From assembly GCA_035568175.1 (NCBI GenBank), contig DATMON010000008.1, positions 121,228-185,227 of the forward strand: DNA of 64,000 nt, written 5' to 3'. This document shows, one piece after another, positions 33,727 to 42,305 of this stretch. Position 1 is the stretch's first letter, and each line of letters starts with the position of its first letter. The position numbers and the translations under genes are program-made. The stretch comes from AV40 sp035568175. GTDB lineage: Bacteria; Verrucomicrobiota; Verrucomicrobiia; Chthoniobacterales; UBA10450. The notes under the pieces were generated by a model. The model saw nothing but the letters and a program-made list of their open reading frames with translations, made no database searches and was not told the origin of the DNA.

Positions 33727-36095
33727 GGCTTTGATTCCGCGAGAAGCTTTTGAAATCGCGGATCGCTGCGAAGCGGGTCCCATTCCCACCGGAGCTTCAG
33801 ATCGTTCACCGTAATGCTGTAATTCACGCTATCGACTGGTCCTGGGATCGCGATCAGGTGTTGAAGAAGCTCAATCGCGCGCGCCGCTTCGCCGGTCCGC
33901 ACATAAATCATCGCCAGAACTGCGTTCATGATCGGGCCATCCAAAGCGTCCTCCGATTCCGGGCGCAGCTCGACCGCTCGTTTTCCTTCATTAAAGGCCC
34001 GCTGCTTTTCTCCGAGGAACGCGCAAGTCAGTCCAAGAAAGGCGTGCCGCTCCGGAATCTGCGGCGCCTCCTGCACCGCGGCCGCGAAAATGTCACGAGC
34101 ATGCTCGAGCTCTTTTCGTGCGGTCACTTGATCTCCACGCAGTAATGCAATTTCTCCGGCAAAAAAACTGCGCGGCGTGTCCACTGCGTTGAAATAGGAA
34201 AAATTCTCAAGCGGCGACGTTTGCAAAATTGCAGCTGCGGTTGCCGGATCGCGATCGATCAAGCTCGCATCCATTCGACAAGAACTGACTGCGCCATCGG
34301 GATCCTTGCCCGGCGCAACGGTGGCCAGCTCTTGTTTCAATCGAGTGGTGTCGCCTTTCTCCCAGAAAATAACGTAGCCGATTTGCGCTTTCGCATTTAC
34401 CGAATCCGGCGTGAGGGCGAGCAAACGTTGGGCGGTGGCTTTGGCATTCGGCCAATCCCGCATGGCGCAATAAACGTAAAGAAGATCGCGCACAACGTTG
34501 GCGTTTTGTGGATCGAGCGAGAGGATGCGCCGGTAGTCGGCCAGCGCTTCATTCCATTTGCCTTGCCGGCGCTTGATCGCGCCCATGTCCCATGGAATCG
34601 AACTGTCATTCGGCGAGAGCGCCCTGGCGATCTCAAATTCGCGCAGCGCTTCCGGGTAATTTCGATCGAACCAGTAGTAACAAAGGCCGGTTGCGTGATG
34701 GGCCTCGGCGAGATTCGGTTGCAGTTGCAACGCGACCGCAGCTTCCGCCCGGGCGCTTTTTCTCCACGCCTCAGTCGGTTCATAAAAATGATAAATACGC
34801 GCGCGCGTGGCAGCGAGTCGGGCATGCGCGAGCGCGAACTTCGGATCAAGGGTGATGGCTTGGACGTAAAGCTGCTCGGCGGTGCGATAATCCTGAAGAA
34901 AAGTGTCCGGCTTGAACTCGTACTCCTTTGCCTGCAAAAACAAATCATAGGCACGAGGATTCGCCGTCGGTTTATCGGTAACTCGCGCCGTCTCGTCGGC
35001 TGTCACGTTGGCGCTGAGAGCAGTCGCAATTGCGCTGGCAATCTGGCCGTCGATGCCCAGTGAGTCTTGCAGAGTCAGGTCGTATTTGTTGGCCCAGCGA
35101 TGTCGATCTTGCACCGCGTCGATCAGCTGCACATTCATGACCATCCGGTCGCCGACGCGGCGAACGCTGCCTTCCAGGATGTTATTTACGCCCAGCGCCT
35201 TTGCGATTTCGCGCAAGTTTCTCGATTCTTTGCTGCCGCGATATTTTTCGACCGAAGTGCGGCTGATCACGCGCAGATCGCGGATTTTCGCGAGCGCGGT
35301 GAGAACGTCGTCCTGAATGCCATCGGCGAAATAACCGTTCGCTTTGTCGTCGCTGAAATTTTCGAACGGAAGAACGGCAATGCTTTTCTCGCCGGCCTGT
35401 CCCGTAGCAGACCAATGTCGAGACTTCTGCAAATAACCCAGCAACGCGATCAGCCCGACAATGATCACCGCCACCGCGATCCACCAATTTCGCCGGCGCG
35501 GTTTCGCCACAGGCTCTTCGCGGATTTTTTGGGGAGTCTGCGCGTTGCCTATCGCGCCGTTGTAGAAATTGAAAATGTCGACCTTTGCACCGTGCTTCAC
35601 TTCACATTCCCCGAGGTGCTGAAGATGCAATTGCCATTCGGCCGACTGCGCCAAGTCTTCGGCAACCCGCTTCGACACCAAAATGTGCCCGGCGTCGGCG
35701 CAATCCATCACCCGCTGCGCAATGTTGATGCCCGCGCCGGCAATGTTGGTGCGATCGTTGACGTCGCGCACCTGATTGATCGGCCCGCTGTGGATCCCCA
35801 TTCGCAACTGAATACCGGGCTGTTTTTTGAGCGCTTCATGGATTTCAATCGCGCATCTTAACGGCGCTTCCGGGCTGTCGAAAAACACCAATGCCATCCC
35901 GTCCCCGACCGGAAGCCGGACCAGGCGCCCGCTTGCTTCGGCGGCGCGAAAACAACTGGTGCCGCGCACGATCTCCCCGAGTTGTTCCTGCAGCTCGCGT
36001 TGTTGATCGATCAAAAGCTTGGAATAGCCCACCACGTCCATGAACAGAACGTGCCCGATCTCCATTTGAACGCCCGGCCTCGGCTTAGATGACAT
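33723..36095 (-). CDS. Class III cyclase-domain protein with TolB-like and TPR domains
   Basis: 790 residues. Class III nucleotide-cyclase domain (about 10-180): FMDVVGYSKLL and LPVGDGMALVF supply the two metal Asp, and AGINIAQRVM the Asn-Arg pair. The usual purine-binding Lys before GDG appears as Leu. Then a transmembrane helix (WWIAVAVIIVGLIALLGYL), a TolB/FlgO-like domain (SIAVLPFENFSDDKANGYFADGIQDDVLTALAK, ILEGSVRRVGDRMVMNVQL) and TPRs. The protein would make a cyclic nucleotide or sense one, with a periplasmic TPR part. Decamers sit at 33468 (in the next gene), 35101 and 36100, the last ending 14 bases from the ATG on the coding side. Activity should be treated as unproven because of the Lys change. 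Confidence 0.85.
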   Translation of the reverse strand: MSSKPRPGVQMEIGHVLFMDVVGYSKLLIDQQRELQEQLGEIVRGTSCFRAAEASGRLVRLPVGDGMALVFFDSPEAPLRCAIEIHEALKKQPGIQLRMGIHSGPINQVRDVNDRTNIAGAGINIAQRVMDCADAGHILVSKRVAEDLAQSAEWQLHLQHLGECEVKHGAKVDIFNFYNGAIGNAQTPQKIREEPVAKPRRRNWWIAVAVIIVGLIALLGYLQKSRHWSATGQAGEKSIAVLPFENFSDDKANGYFADGIQDDVLTALAKIRDLRVISRTSVEKYRGSKESRNLREIAKALGVNNILEGSVRRVGDRMVMNVQLIDAVQDRHRWANKYDLTLQDSLGIDGQIASAIATALSANVTADETARVTDKPTANPRAYDLFLQAKEYEFKPDTFLQDYRTAEQLYVQAITLDPKFALAHARLAATRARIYHFYEPTEAWRKSARAEAAVALQLQPNLAEAHHATGLCYYWFDRNYPEALREFEIARALSPNDSSIPWDMGAIKRRQGKWNEALADYRRILSLDPQNANVVRDLLYVYCAMRDWPNAKATAQRLLALTPDSVNAKAQIGYVIFWEKGDTTRLKQELATVAPGKDPDGAVSSCRMDASLIDRDPATAAAILQTSPLENFSYFNAVDTPRSFFAGEIALLRGDQVTARKELEHARDIFAAAVQEAPQIPERHAFLGLTCAFLGEKQRAFNEGKRAVELRPESEDALDGPIMNAVLAMIYVRTGEAARAIELLQHLIAIPGPVDSVNYSITVNDLKLRWEWDPLRSDPRFQKLLAESKP

Positions 36096-36155
36096 TTTGT
36101 GTCGATCTTATCGTCGCTTCCTAGCCTTGCCGTCAAATCACGGTAAGTTTGCCGG

Positions 36156-38411
36156 ATGCCGTTTCAGCTCGAATCGGACTATAAACCTCGCGGCGACCAG
36201 GGTCAGGCGATTGCCAAGCTGATCAAATCGATCGAAGCGGGCAATCGGCACCAGACGCTGCTCGGTGTCACCGGCTCGGGCAAAACATTCACCATGGCCA
36301 ATGTGATTCGGGAGCTAGACCGCCCGACGCTGGTGATTTCCCACAACAAAACGCTCGCGGCCCAGCTTTACTCTGAGTTCAAGCAATTCTTCCCAAAAAA
36401 CGCGGTCGAATATTTCGTCAGCTATTTCGATTACTACCAGCCGGAAGCCTACATCCCGCGCACCGACACCTACATCGAAAAGGACTCATCGATTAACGAA
36501 GAGATCGAGCGGTTGCGCCTGTCCGCGACCAGCGCGTTGCTGACACGCCGCGACACGATCGTGGTCGCGAGTGTTTCCTGCATCTACGGCGTCACGTCGC
36601 CGGAAGATTACGAGCGAATGTTGCTCACAGTAAAACGCGGCCAGCATACTTCGCGCGAAGCGGTGCTCAGTCGTCTGGTCGATATGCTCTACGAGCGCAA
36701 CGACATCAGTTTCTCGCGCGGCAAATTCCGCGTGCGCGGCGACGTGGTTGAAGTTTATCCGGCCACGGCAGACGAGGAGGCAGTGCGGCTGGAATTTTTC
36801 GGCGACGAGATCGATGCGATCACCCGATTCGATCCGCTCACCGGACACGCGCGCGAATCGCTTAGCGTGATCACATTTTTTCCGGCGAAACAATTCGTAA
36901 CGCCGGCCGACAAATTGAATCGTGCTTTGCAAACGATCCGGGCTGAGCTGGAAGATCGGATCAAGCTGTTGGAATCGCAAAACAAACTTCTCGAAGCGCA
37001 ACGGCTCCGCATCCGGACCGAATACGATTTGGAAATGTTACAGGAGATGGGTTTCTGCAACGGCATCGAAAATTATTCGCGACATCTCTCCGGCCGGCCG
37101 CCCGGCTCGAAGCCGTACACGATTGTCGATTTCTTCCCGAAAGACTTTCTCGTCGTGATCGACGAATCGCACGCGACCATTCCGCAAATCGGCGGGATGT
37201 ACGAAGGCGACCGTTCGCGCAAGACGGTGCTGGTTAATTACGGTTTCCGTTTGCCGAGCGCACTCGACAATCGTCCGCTGAATTTCGACGAGTTCATGAA
37301 GCTGGCAAACCAGCTCGTCTACGCGAGCGCTACACCGGCCGAGTTCGAAATTCAAAACAGCGTCGTCGGTAACAAAGGCTACGCTCCGCACAAACGGCAA
37401 CGAATCGGCCAAGATGAGCCGGTTCCTTTCGTATTGCCGGGCGAAACTGCAGCGGCGGTCTATGACCGCCGAAATAAAACAGATGGCGCTCACAGAGCGC
37501 CGCTACGGCAATCTCACGCCCACATCTCGCGCACCGACGAGCCGGCCGAAAAATTCGAGGTTCGCGAGCCCGGAGCGCCGCTGGTTGTCGAACAAATCAT
37601 CCGTCCGACCGGACTTCTCGATCCAAAAATCACAATCAAACCGCTGAAAGGCCAGATCGACGACACGATCGAGCTTTGTCGCCAGCGCGTCGAGAAAGGC
37701 GAACGCGTCCTGATCACGACGCTGACCAAGCGCACCGCCGAAGATCTGGCCGATTATTTGCGCGATGTTGGTTTGAAAGTGCGCTACCTCCATAGTGACA
37801 TCGACACGATCGAGCGCGTGGAAATCTTGCGCGGCCTCCGGGCGGCCGACTTCGACATCCTCGTTGGCATCAATTTGCTCCGCGAAGGACTTGATCTTCC
37901 TGAAGTTTCGCTTGTTTGCATCCTCGATGCCGACAAGGAAGGATTTTTGCGTAGCCAAACGTCGTTGATCCAAACTGCCGGCCGCGCCGCGCGGCATATC
38001 AATGGTGAGGTCGTGCTCTTTGCCGATCAGATCACGCAAAGCATGGAAGCGCTGATATCCATCTCAGAATATCGGCGCACGAAACAGGTGGATTACAACG
38101 AGAAGCACGGGATCACGCCACAAACAGTCCGGCGGGCGGTCCAGGAGAGTCTGCACACGATTTTGCGAGGGCGCGAAATTGCTGCCTCGGTCATCCAGGA
38201 AGCCGGCGGCAATTTCGATCTCACTGAATTGTTGCGCGAGTTAGAAGAAGAAATGCAACAGGCATCGGCGAATCTCGAGTTCGAACGGGCCGCGCTTTTG
38301 CGCGATCAAATCATGGAAGTGAAAAGCGGCACCGGCCTCAGTAAGATCGAGCCCAAACGGCGCCCGGTTAAATACACTCGCAATTCCGGGCGCAGACGCT
38401 CGCGCGTCTAA
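36156..38411 (+). CDS. uvrB: Excinuclease ABC subunit B, with unusual in-frame insertion
   Basis: 751 residues against a usual 660-690. UvrB damage-verification helicase; Walker A LGVTGSGKTFT, beta-hairpin region YFVSYFDYYQPEAYIPRTDTYIEKDS, motif VVIDESHAT, motif VGINLLREGLDLPEV and motif QTAGRAARHINGEV. The UVR coiled-coil at the C-terminus binds UvrC. The length excess lies between SATPAEFEIQNSVVG and APLVVEQIIRPTGLLDP, about residues 410-470, where UvrB normally passes directly. A 63-bp twin-hairpin element at 37447-37509 forms part of that insertion without breaking the frame. Otherwise catalytic motifs are intact, so the gene is probably functional. Confidence 0.97.
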   Translation: MPFQLESDYKPRGDQGQAIAKLIKSIEAGNRHQTLLGVTGSGKTFTMANVIRELDRPTLVISHNKTLAAQLYSEFKQFFPKNAVEYFVSYFDYYQPEAYIPRTDTYIEKDSSINEEIERLRLSATSALLTRRDTIVVASVSCIYGVTSPEDYERMLLTVKRGQHTSREAVLSRLVDMLYERNDISFSRGKFRVRGDVVEVYPATADEEAVRLEFFGDEIDAITRFDPLTGHARESLSVITFFPAKQFVTPADKLNRALQTIRAELEDRIKLLESQNKLLEAQRLRIRTEYDLEMLQEMGFCNGIENYSRHLSGRPPGSKPYTIVDFFPKDFLVVIDESHATIPQIGGMYEGDRSRKTVLVNYGFRLPSALDNRPLNFDEFMKLANQLVYASATPAEFEIQNSVVGNKGYAPHKRQRIGQDEPVPFVLPGETAAAVYDRRNKTDGAHRAPLRQSHAHISRTDEPAEKFEVREPGAPLVVEQIIRPTGLLDPKITIKPLKGQIDDTIELCRQRVEKGERVLITTLTKRTAEDLADYLRDVGLKVRYLHSDIDTIERVEILRGLRAADFDILVGINLLREGLDLPEVSLVCILDADKEGFLRSQTSLIQTAGRAARHINGEVVLFADQITQSMEALISISEYRRTKQVDYNEKHGITPQTVRRAVQESLHTILRGREIAASVIQEAGGNFDLTELLRELEEEMQQASANLEFERAALLRDQIMEVKSGTGLSKIEPKRRPVKYTRNSGRRRSRV
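37447..37509. repeat. Twin-hairpin palindromic element inside uvrB
   Basis: Two hairpins, GGCGGTC-TAT-GACCGCC (37454-37470) and GGCGCTC-ACA-GAGCGCC (37485-37501), separated by the linker GAAATAAAACAGAT (14 bases). Flanks CTGCAGC and GCTACGGC correspond to the GTTGTAGC and CTACAAC ends of the intergenic copy at 38421. The element is 63 bases, a multiple of three, and reads through as AAAVYDRRNKTDGAHRAPL. Confidence 0.75.
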
Positions 38412-38420
38412 ACAAAAGAC

Positions 38421-38489
38421 GTTGTAGCGGTGCTTGTTCTCAAGCACCGAAATTAATGAATAGGCGCTTGGCACAAGCGCCTCTACAAC
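38421..38489. repeat. Twin-hairpin palindromic element (reference copy) after uvrB
   Basis: Ends GTTGTAGC (38421-38428) and TCTACAAC (38482-38489) are inverted. Inside: GGTGCTTG-TTCT-CAAGCACC, linker GAAATTAATGAATA (14 bases) and GGCGCTTG-GCA-CAAGCGCC. It begins ten bases after the uvrB stop and could serve as terminator or REP-like element. The linker start GAAATTAA is close to the uvrB copy's GAAATAAA. Confidence 0.75.
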
Positions 38490-38525
38490 GCTTCTCGCAC
38501 AGGACTAGCTGCGCGGAAAGCTACA

Positions 38526-39425
38526 ATGCCCCGGTTATCCATCTTGCTCCTCCTTGTCCTCCCGATTCCAGTAGCCGTTGCCCAGATCAACGAATCGACT
38601 TCGTTGTCCGAAGTTGAATTCTCGCAGTTGAGTCAGCGCGATCCGAATCCGCTCAGTGAGAAAGCGCTCGCGATCCATCCGGAACAGTGGAAACACGCCG
38701 AGACCGAGCATTTTATTTATCACTTCGTTCACAGTTACGTGGCCACGCCGGTTTCGGTCGAAGCCGAATTTCACTATCGTGTCATTGCGAAAGAGTTGGA
38801 GCGCGAACAACCAGCCGGCGACATCAAATCGCACATTTACATTTTTGAGCGCCCGGAAGAATGGCAGGAGTTTCAAGCCTTTGGCAAGCTGGAGCCGTGG
38901 AGTGGTGGAATTCACTCGGCCGGCAGTCTCTTTGTTCAGCGAAATCCAGCATATAAATTCAGCAACAATCTTTTGGGACACGAGATCGTTCATTTGGTTT
39001 TGCATCGCCTTTACACCGACGGCATTCCCTGTTGGCTGGATGAAGGATTCGCCCAGTTCGTCTCGAAAGATGCGCACGCCAGTTATGAACGCGCTCGCGG
39101 TTTCGCGGCCAGGCCGCACTCAGACGCGATCGCGCCCCAAGATTTAATTCCGCTCAGCGTCCTTATCGCTACGACTCATCCGCCCTCGGACCGCGTCCGC
39201 ATTTTCTATGATGAATCAGAGCGGCTGGTGCGGTTTCTGGCCGCAACCGACAAGCCAAGCTTCCTGAGTTTGCTGGACGCGCTCGCTCGACACCAACCGC
39301 TCGAAACAGTCTTACCCCGTCTTTATTCAGGAAAATTTGTCAGCATTGCGGCGCTGGAAGAGAAATTTCGCGAGTACGCCTCTAAAGATTTCGGAACTTC
39401 TTTGCAACAAGCCAATAATTTGTAG
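38526..39425 (+). CDS. Secreted gluzincin-type metallopeptidase
   Basis: 299 residues; signal peptide (LSILLLLVLPIPVAVAQ), then a domain with NNLLGHEIVHLVLHRLYTDGIPCWLDEGFAQFVS: HExxH zinc motif with a downstream Glu in WLDEGFA, the peptidase MA-like gluzincin pattern. Probably a periplasmic or secreted protease. It stands between two palindromic elements (38421-38489 and 39421-39482), so it forms its own unit. Substrate unknown. Confidence 0.85.
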   Translation: MPRLSILLLLVLPIPVAVAQINESTSLSEVEFSQLSQRDPNPLSEKALAIHPEQWKHAETEHFIYHFVHSYVATPVSVEAEFHYRVIAKELEREQPAGDIKSHIYIFERPEEWQEFQAFGKLEPWSGGIHSAGSLFVQRNPAYKFSNNLLGHEIVHLVLHRLYTDGIPCWLDEGFAQFVSKDAHASYERARGFAARPHSDAIAPQDLIPLSVLIATTHPPSDRVRIFYDESERLVRFLAATDKPSFLSLLDALARHQPLETVLPRLYSGKFVSIAALEEKFREYASKDFGTSLQQANNL

Positions 39426-39482
39426 GGCAGGCGCTCCGCCTGCCGTTTTCAGAATTGGCAAGCGATGCGCTTGCCCTCCAAC
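39421..39482. repeat. Twin-hairpin palindromic element before holA
   Basis: GGCAGGCG-CTC-CGCCTGCC (39426-39444), linker GTTTTCAGAATT (12 bases), GGCAAGCG-ATG-CGCTTGCC (39457-39475), flanked by TGTAGG and CCTCCAAC. The layout is the same as the copies at 37447 and 38421. It ends 24 bases before the proposed holA start. The gluzincin stop codon (TAG, 39423-39425) lies at the left end. Confidence 0.72.
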
Positions 39483-39505
39483 GGCACCATCGCGAAGATC
39501 ATATC

Positions 39506-40630
39506 GTGCCAAAAACGAAAGCAAAACCCGCCGCTGCAAAAATCTACGCCGTCGTCGGATCGGATGACGTCGAGATAAAGCACACCGCGGCGGAACTGGC
39601 CGAAAAATTGAAACCCGCAGACGCGGGCGATTTCGGCTTGGAAACAATCGACGGCGCGGCGGACAACGCGGATCAGGCCGCGGCGCGGATAAGATCGACC
39701 ATCGAAGCGCTGCGAACGCTCCCGTTTTTTGGCGGCGAGAAATTGGTCTGGTTGAAGAACGCGAACTTTCTCGGCGACGATCAAAAAGCGCGATCGGCAG
39801 CGGTGCAGGCCGCGTTGGAAGAACTGGCGGAAACCATCAACACGGGTCTTGGACCCGAAATTATATTTCTGTTGAGCGCGATCGAGGTCGATAAACGCCG
39901 CTCGTTTTACAAATCGCTCGCCAAACGCGCCGAGCTTCAGATTTTCGAGAAACTCGACTCCAGTCGCGGAGGTTGGGAAGAGGAAGCGACCGAGATAGTC
40001 CAGGTGCGTGCAAAAAAACGAAAACTTCAATTTGACGGAGAGGCGCTCGAGCTTTTCGTCCTGCTCACCGGCGGCGATACACGCGAGATCGAGAATGAAT
40101 TGGAAAAGCTCGACCTCTTCCTTGGCCAAGAGCGTGCGGTGAATGTCGATCTTGTCCGCGAGCTCGTGCCGCTCACTCGTGAGGGCGTGATTTTTGATCT
40201 GAGCAACGCGCTGGCTGAGCGCGATCTGGAACGCGCGCTCGAGTTGGTCCGGCAATTACTCGATCAAGGCGAGAGCGCGATTGGAATCTTACTGGTCGCG
40301 GTATTGCCGACCGTTCGAAATTTATTGCTGGCGAAAGATTTGATGGAACGCCATCGCCTTTCGCGGCCGCATGTGCCCTTCCAATTTATTTCCGCGATCA
40401 ACCGGCTCCCGCCTGATGCGATCGCGCATCTGCCGCGCAAGAAAGACGGGACGGTGAACGCCTACGCCCTCGGGATCGCCGCACAAAATGCGCACCGCTT
40501 TTCGACCGAACAACTAATTGCCGGAATGCAGGCCTGTCTGGCCGCAAATTTGCGACTGGTCACGACGCAGCTCGATCACGAACTGATTTTGACCGAAGTC
40601 GTAGTGAAGCTTTTAGGCAGGGGCGATTGA
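39506..40630 (+). CDS. holA: DNA polymerase III subunit delta
   Basis: About 374 residues from GTG 39506 (VPKTKAKPAAAKIYAVVGSDDVEI). The frame extends to 39455, but those codons overlap the palindromic element. Delta-subunit features: YAVVGSDDVEIKHTAAELAEKL at the start, TLPFFGGEKLVWLKNANFL, RSFYKSLAKRAELQIFEKL and the C-terminal ALELVRQLLDQGESAIGILLVAVLPTVRNLLLAK. The clamp-loader delta opens the beta clamp. The last codons and stop (GRGD then TGA) fall in the first hairpin of another repeat. Sequence divergence from proteobacterial HolA is normal. Confidence 0.88.
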   Translation: MPKTKAKPAAAKIYAVVGSDDVEIKHTAAELAEKLKPADAGDFGLETIDGAADNADQAAARIRSTIEALRTLPFFGGEKLVWLKNANFLGDDQKARSAAVQAALEELAETINTGLGPEIIFLLSAIEVDKRRSFYKSLAKRAELQIFEKLDSSRGGWEEEATEIVQVRAKKRKLQFDGEALELFVLLTGGDTREIENELEKLDLFLGQERAVNVDLVRELVPLTREGVIFDLSNALAERDLERALELVRQLLDQGESAIGILLVAVLPTVRNLLLAKDLMERHRLSRPHVPFQFISAINRLPPDAIAHLPRKKDGTVNAYALGIAAQNAHRFSTEQLIAGMQACLAANLRLVTTQLDHELILTEVVVKLLGRGD

Positions 40631-40672
40631 CCTCAATCGCCTTGCCGGCGGTTCGGTGAACCGCCCCTACCT
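40612..40672. repeat. Twin-hairpin palindromic element overlapping the holA stop
   Basis: GGCGATTGA-CC-TCAATCGCC (40622-40641), short linker TTGCC, GGCGGTTC-GGT-GAACCGCC (40647-40665), with ends AGGCAGGG and CCCCTACC. The holA stop TGA (40628-40630) is inside the first stem, so the insertion has supplied the gene's end. The next gene, on the minus strand, ends at 40675. Confidence 0.7.
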
Positions 40673-40674
40673 CA

Positions 40675-41082
40675 TCACGTTTCGCCAACTTGCTTTCGCG
40701 CGATCGGTCCGATGTAGGGGATGTCCCAACGGACGCCGGTGAAGGCTTTGACCGTGGCAATGATCCAGAGAACGACGAAAGCGATATGCACGATTGCAGC
40801 GACGATGGCCCAGAAGAATACGAGGATGCCGCCGATTCCCGGAATGGCGCCAAAAATCGCATGCACGATCGCGGAAACAATATTGAACAAAAACCAGGCC
40901 AGACCAAAGACGATCGATTGCATCGAGTAAAAGCGCACAAACTGGTCCTGTTTTTCCAAAATGAAAAACACGATGCCGCCGATCAGCGGAATGCAGGCGA
41001 GCGCGGCGGCAATATTGGAAGGAAGCCCTGTCGATTTCGGTCCTGAATCAGACGGTGGCGGAGGCGGCGCGTCGTCGGGCAT
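40675..41082 (-). CDS. DUF4870 membrane protein
   Basis: 135 residues: Pro-rich N-terminus (DDAPPPPPSDSGP), then three hydrophobic helices. The conserved pattern AALACIPLIGGIVFFILEKQDQFVRFYSMQSIVFGLAW is typical of DUF4870 (TIC20-like) proteins. Function unknown. It is divergent from aroB, with tandem repeats in the intergenic region between them. Confidence 0.85.
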   Translation of the reverse strand: MPDDAPPPPPSDSGPKSTGLPSNIAAALACIPLIGGIVFFILEKQDQFVRFYSMQSIVFGLAWFLFNIVSAIVHAIFGAIPGIGGILVFFWAIVAAIVHIAFVVLWIIATVKAFTGVRWDIPYIGPIARKQVGET

Positions 41083-41116
41083 AATCTAGTTACACAGGAT
41101 GGACGCCTGCTTTGTC

Positions 41117-41185
41117 AACTCCGAAAGGGTTCGCGAGTGAACTCCGAAAGCCCTCGCCAGCTACCTCCGAATGCTTTCGCGAGTA
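41117..41185. repeat. Three tandem 23-bp repeats upstream of aroB
   Basis: Units 41117-41139, 41140-41162 and 41163-41185 share AACTCCGAAAG at the left and a CTTTCGCGAGT-like right half. The third diverges slightly at its first bases. Each unit has the inverted pair CTCCGAAAG / TTCGCGAG. They end about 47 bases before the aroB GTG and could be a regulator-binding array. Confidence 0.7.
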
Positions 41186-41231
41186 AACGGTTTTCCTTTT
41201 TCGCTCGGCCAAAAGCCAATACCGTCTCCCT

Positions 41232-42305
41232 GTGATTTCGACGGAAGTTCGCACTAGTGGGCATTCTTATCGTGTTCTGATTGGTCCCAGTTTGTTGGAG
41301 AGTGTGGGCGACGCGATAAAGGAAAAACTGCCGCCCTCGCGGTGCGCGATTATATCCGACACGAATGTCGCGCCGCTTTTTGCCGGGAAAATTCAAAAGA
41401 GTTTAGCAACGGCCGGTTTTGAGTCGACGCTGATCACGGTTCCGGCCGGTGAGCAATCGAAGACGCTCGAGCAAGCCGGCGCGATTTGCGAAAAAATGCT
41501 CCTGACCGGCCTGGATCGACAATCGTTTGTCATTGGGGTTGGCGGCGGGATGATTGGCGATCTTTCCGGATTCGTGGCGGCAATCTTTGAGCGCGGTATT
41601 CCGCACCTGCAGATTCCAACCACGCTTCTGGCAATGGTGGACAGTTCGATTGGCGGCAAGACCGGCGTGAATACGATCGCTGGGAAAAACTTGCTCGGGG
41701 CGGTTCATCAGCCATCCCTGGTCATTGACGAGATCGATGTCTTGAAAACGTTGCCACGACGCGCCCTCCGTCAGGGATTCGCCGAAATCATCAAGCATGC
41801 GGTCATCGCCGACGCGAAAATGTTTCGAGAACTGAAAAACGAGACGGCAAGCGACGTGCTTAGCCTGCAAACAATTATCCAGCGCAATGTCGAAATTAAA
41901 TCAAATATCGTCGCGAAGGACGAATTTGATCGAACGGGCGAACGTGCACTGTTGAATTTTGGACATACGGTCGGCCACGCGATCGAACGCGCAGGCAATT
42001 ACGAACAGTTTCTGCACGGTGAAGCGGTGAGCCTCGGAATTATTGCCGCATGCGCGATTTCGGTAAAAAAAGCGGGCTTGTCGATCGCGGACGTAAAAGC
42101 GATTGTCGATCTTCTGCGGCGTTTCGGTTTGCCGACGAAGCTACCGGACGATTTTCCGCACCAGAGAATCCTCGACGCTCTCAAGTTCGATAAAAAATTC
42201 GAGCAGGGCCAAATCCGTTTCGTGGTCACCCCGAAAATCGGTACGGCAAATTTGTCCCGCGACATCACGCTGGAGGACATTCACGAGGTGGTAACGAAAT
42301 TATAA
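41232..42305 (+). CDS. aroB: 3-dehydroquinate synthase
   Basis: 357 residues from GTG. Second step of the shikimate pathway, from DAHP to 3-dehydroquinate; NAD+ and Zn2+ dependent. Motifs: GGGMIGDLSGFVAAIFERGIPHLQIPTTLLAMVDSSIGGKTGVN and the metal-binding FGHTVGHAIE. Standard length. Convergent with the second amidase: their stops overlap by six bases (42300-42305). The decamer at 42104-42113 is in codons for IVDLL. Confidence 0.96.
   Translation: MISTEVRTSGHSYRVLIGPSLLESVGDAIKEKLPPSRCAIISDTNVAPLFAGKIQKSLATAGFESTLITVPAGEQSKTLEQAGAICEKMLLTGLDRQSFVIGVGGGMIGDLSGFVAAIFERGIPHLQIPTTLLAMVDSSIGGKTGVNTIAGKNLLGAVHQPSLVIDEIDVLKTLPRRALRQGFAEIIKHAVIADAKMFRELKNETASDVLSLQTIIQRNVEIKSNIVAKDEFDRTGERALLNFGHTVGHAIERAGNYEQFLHGEAVSLGIIAACAISVKKAGLSIADVKAIVDLLRRFGLPTKLPDDFPHQRILDALKFDKKFEQGQIRFVVTPKIGTANLSRDITLEDIHEVVTKL

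Noticed and set aside
38421..40672. Twin-hairpin elements as a CRISPR array
   Set aside because: Stem sequences differ between copies, spacing is irregular with genes between copies, and there are no cas genes.
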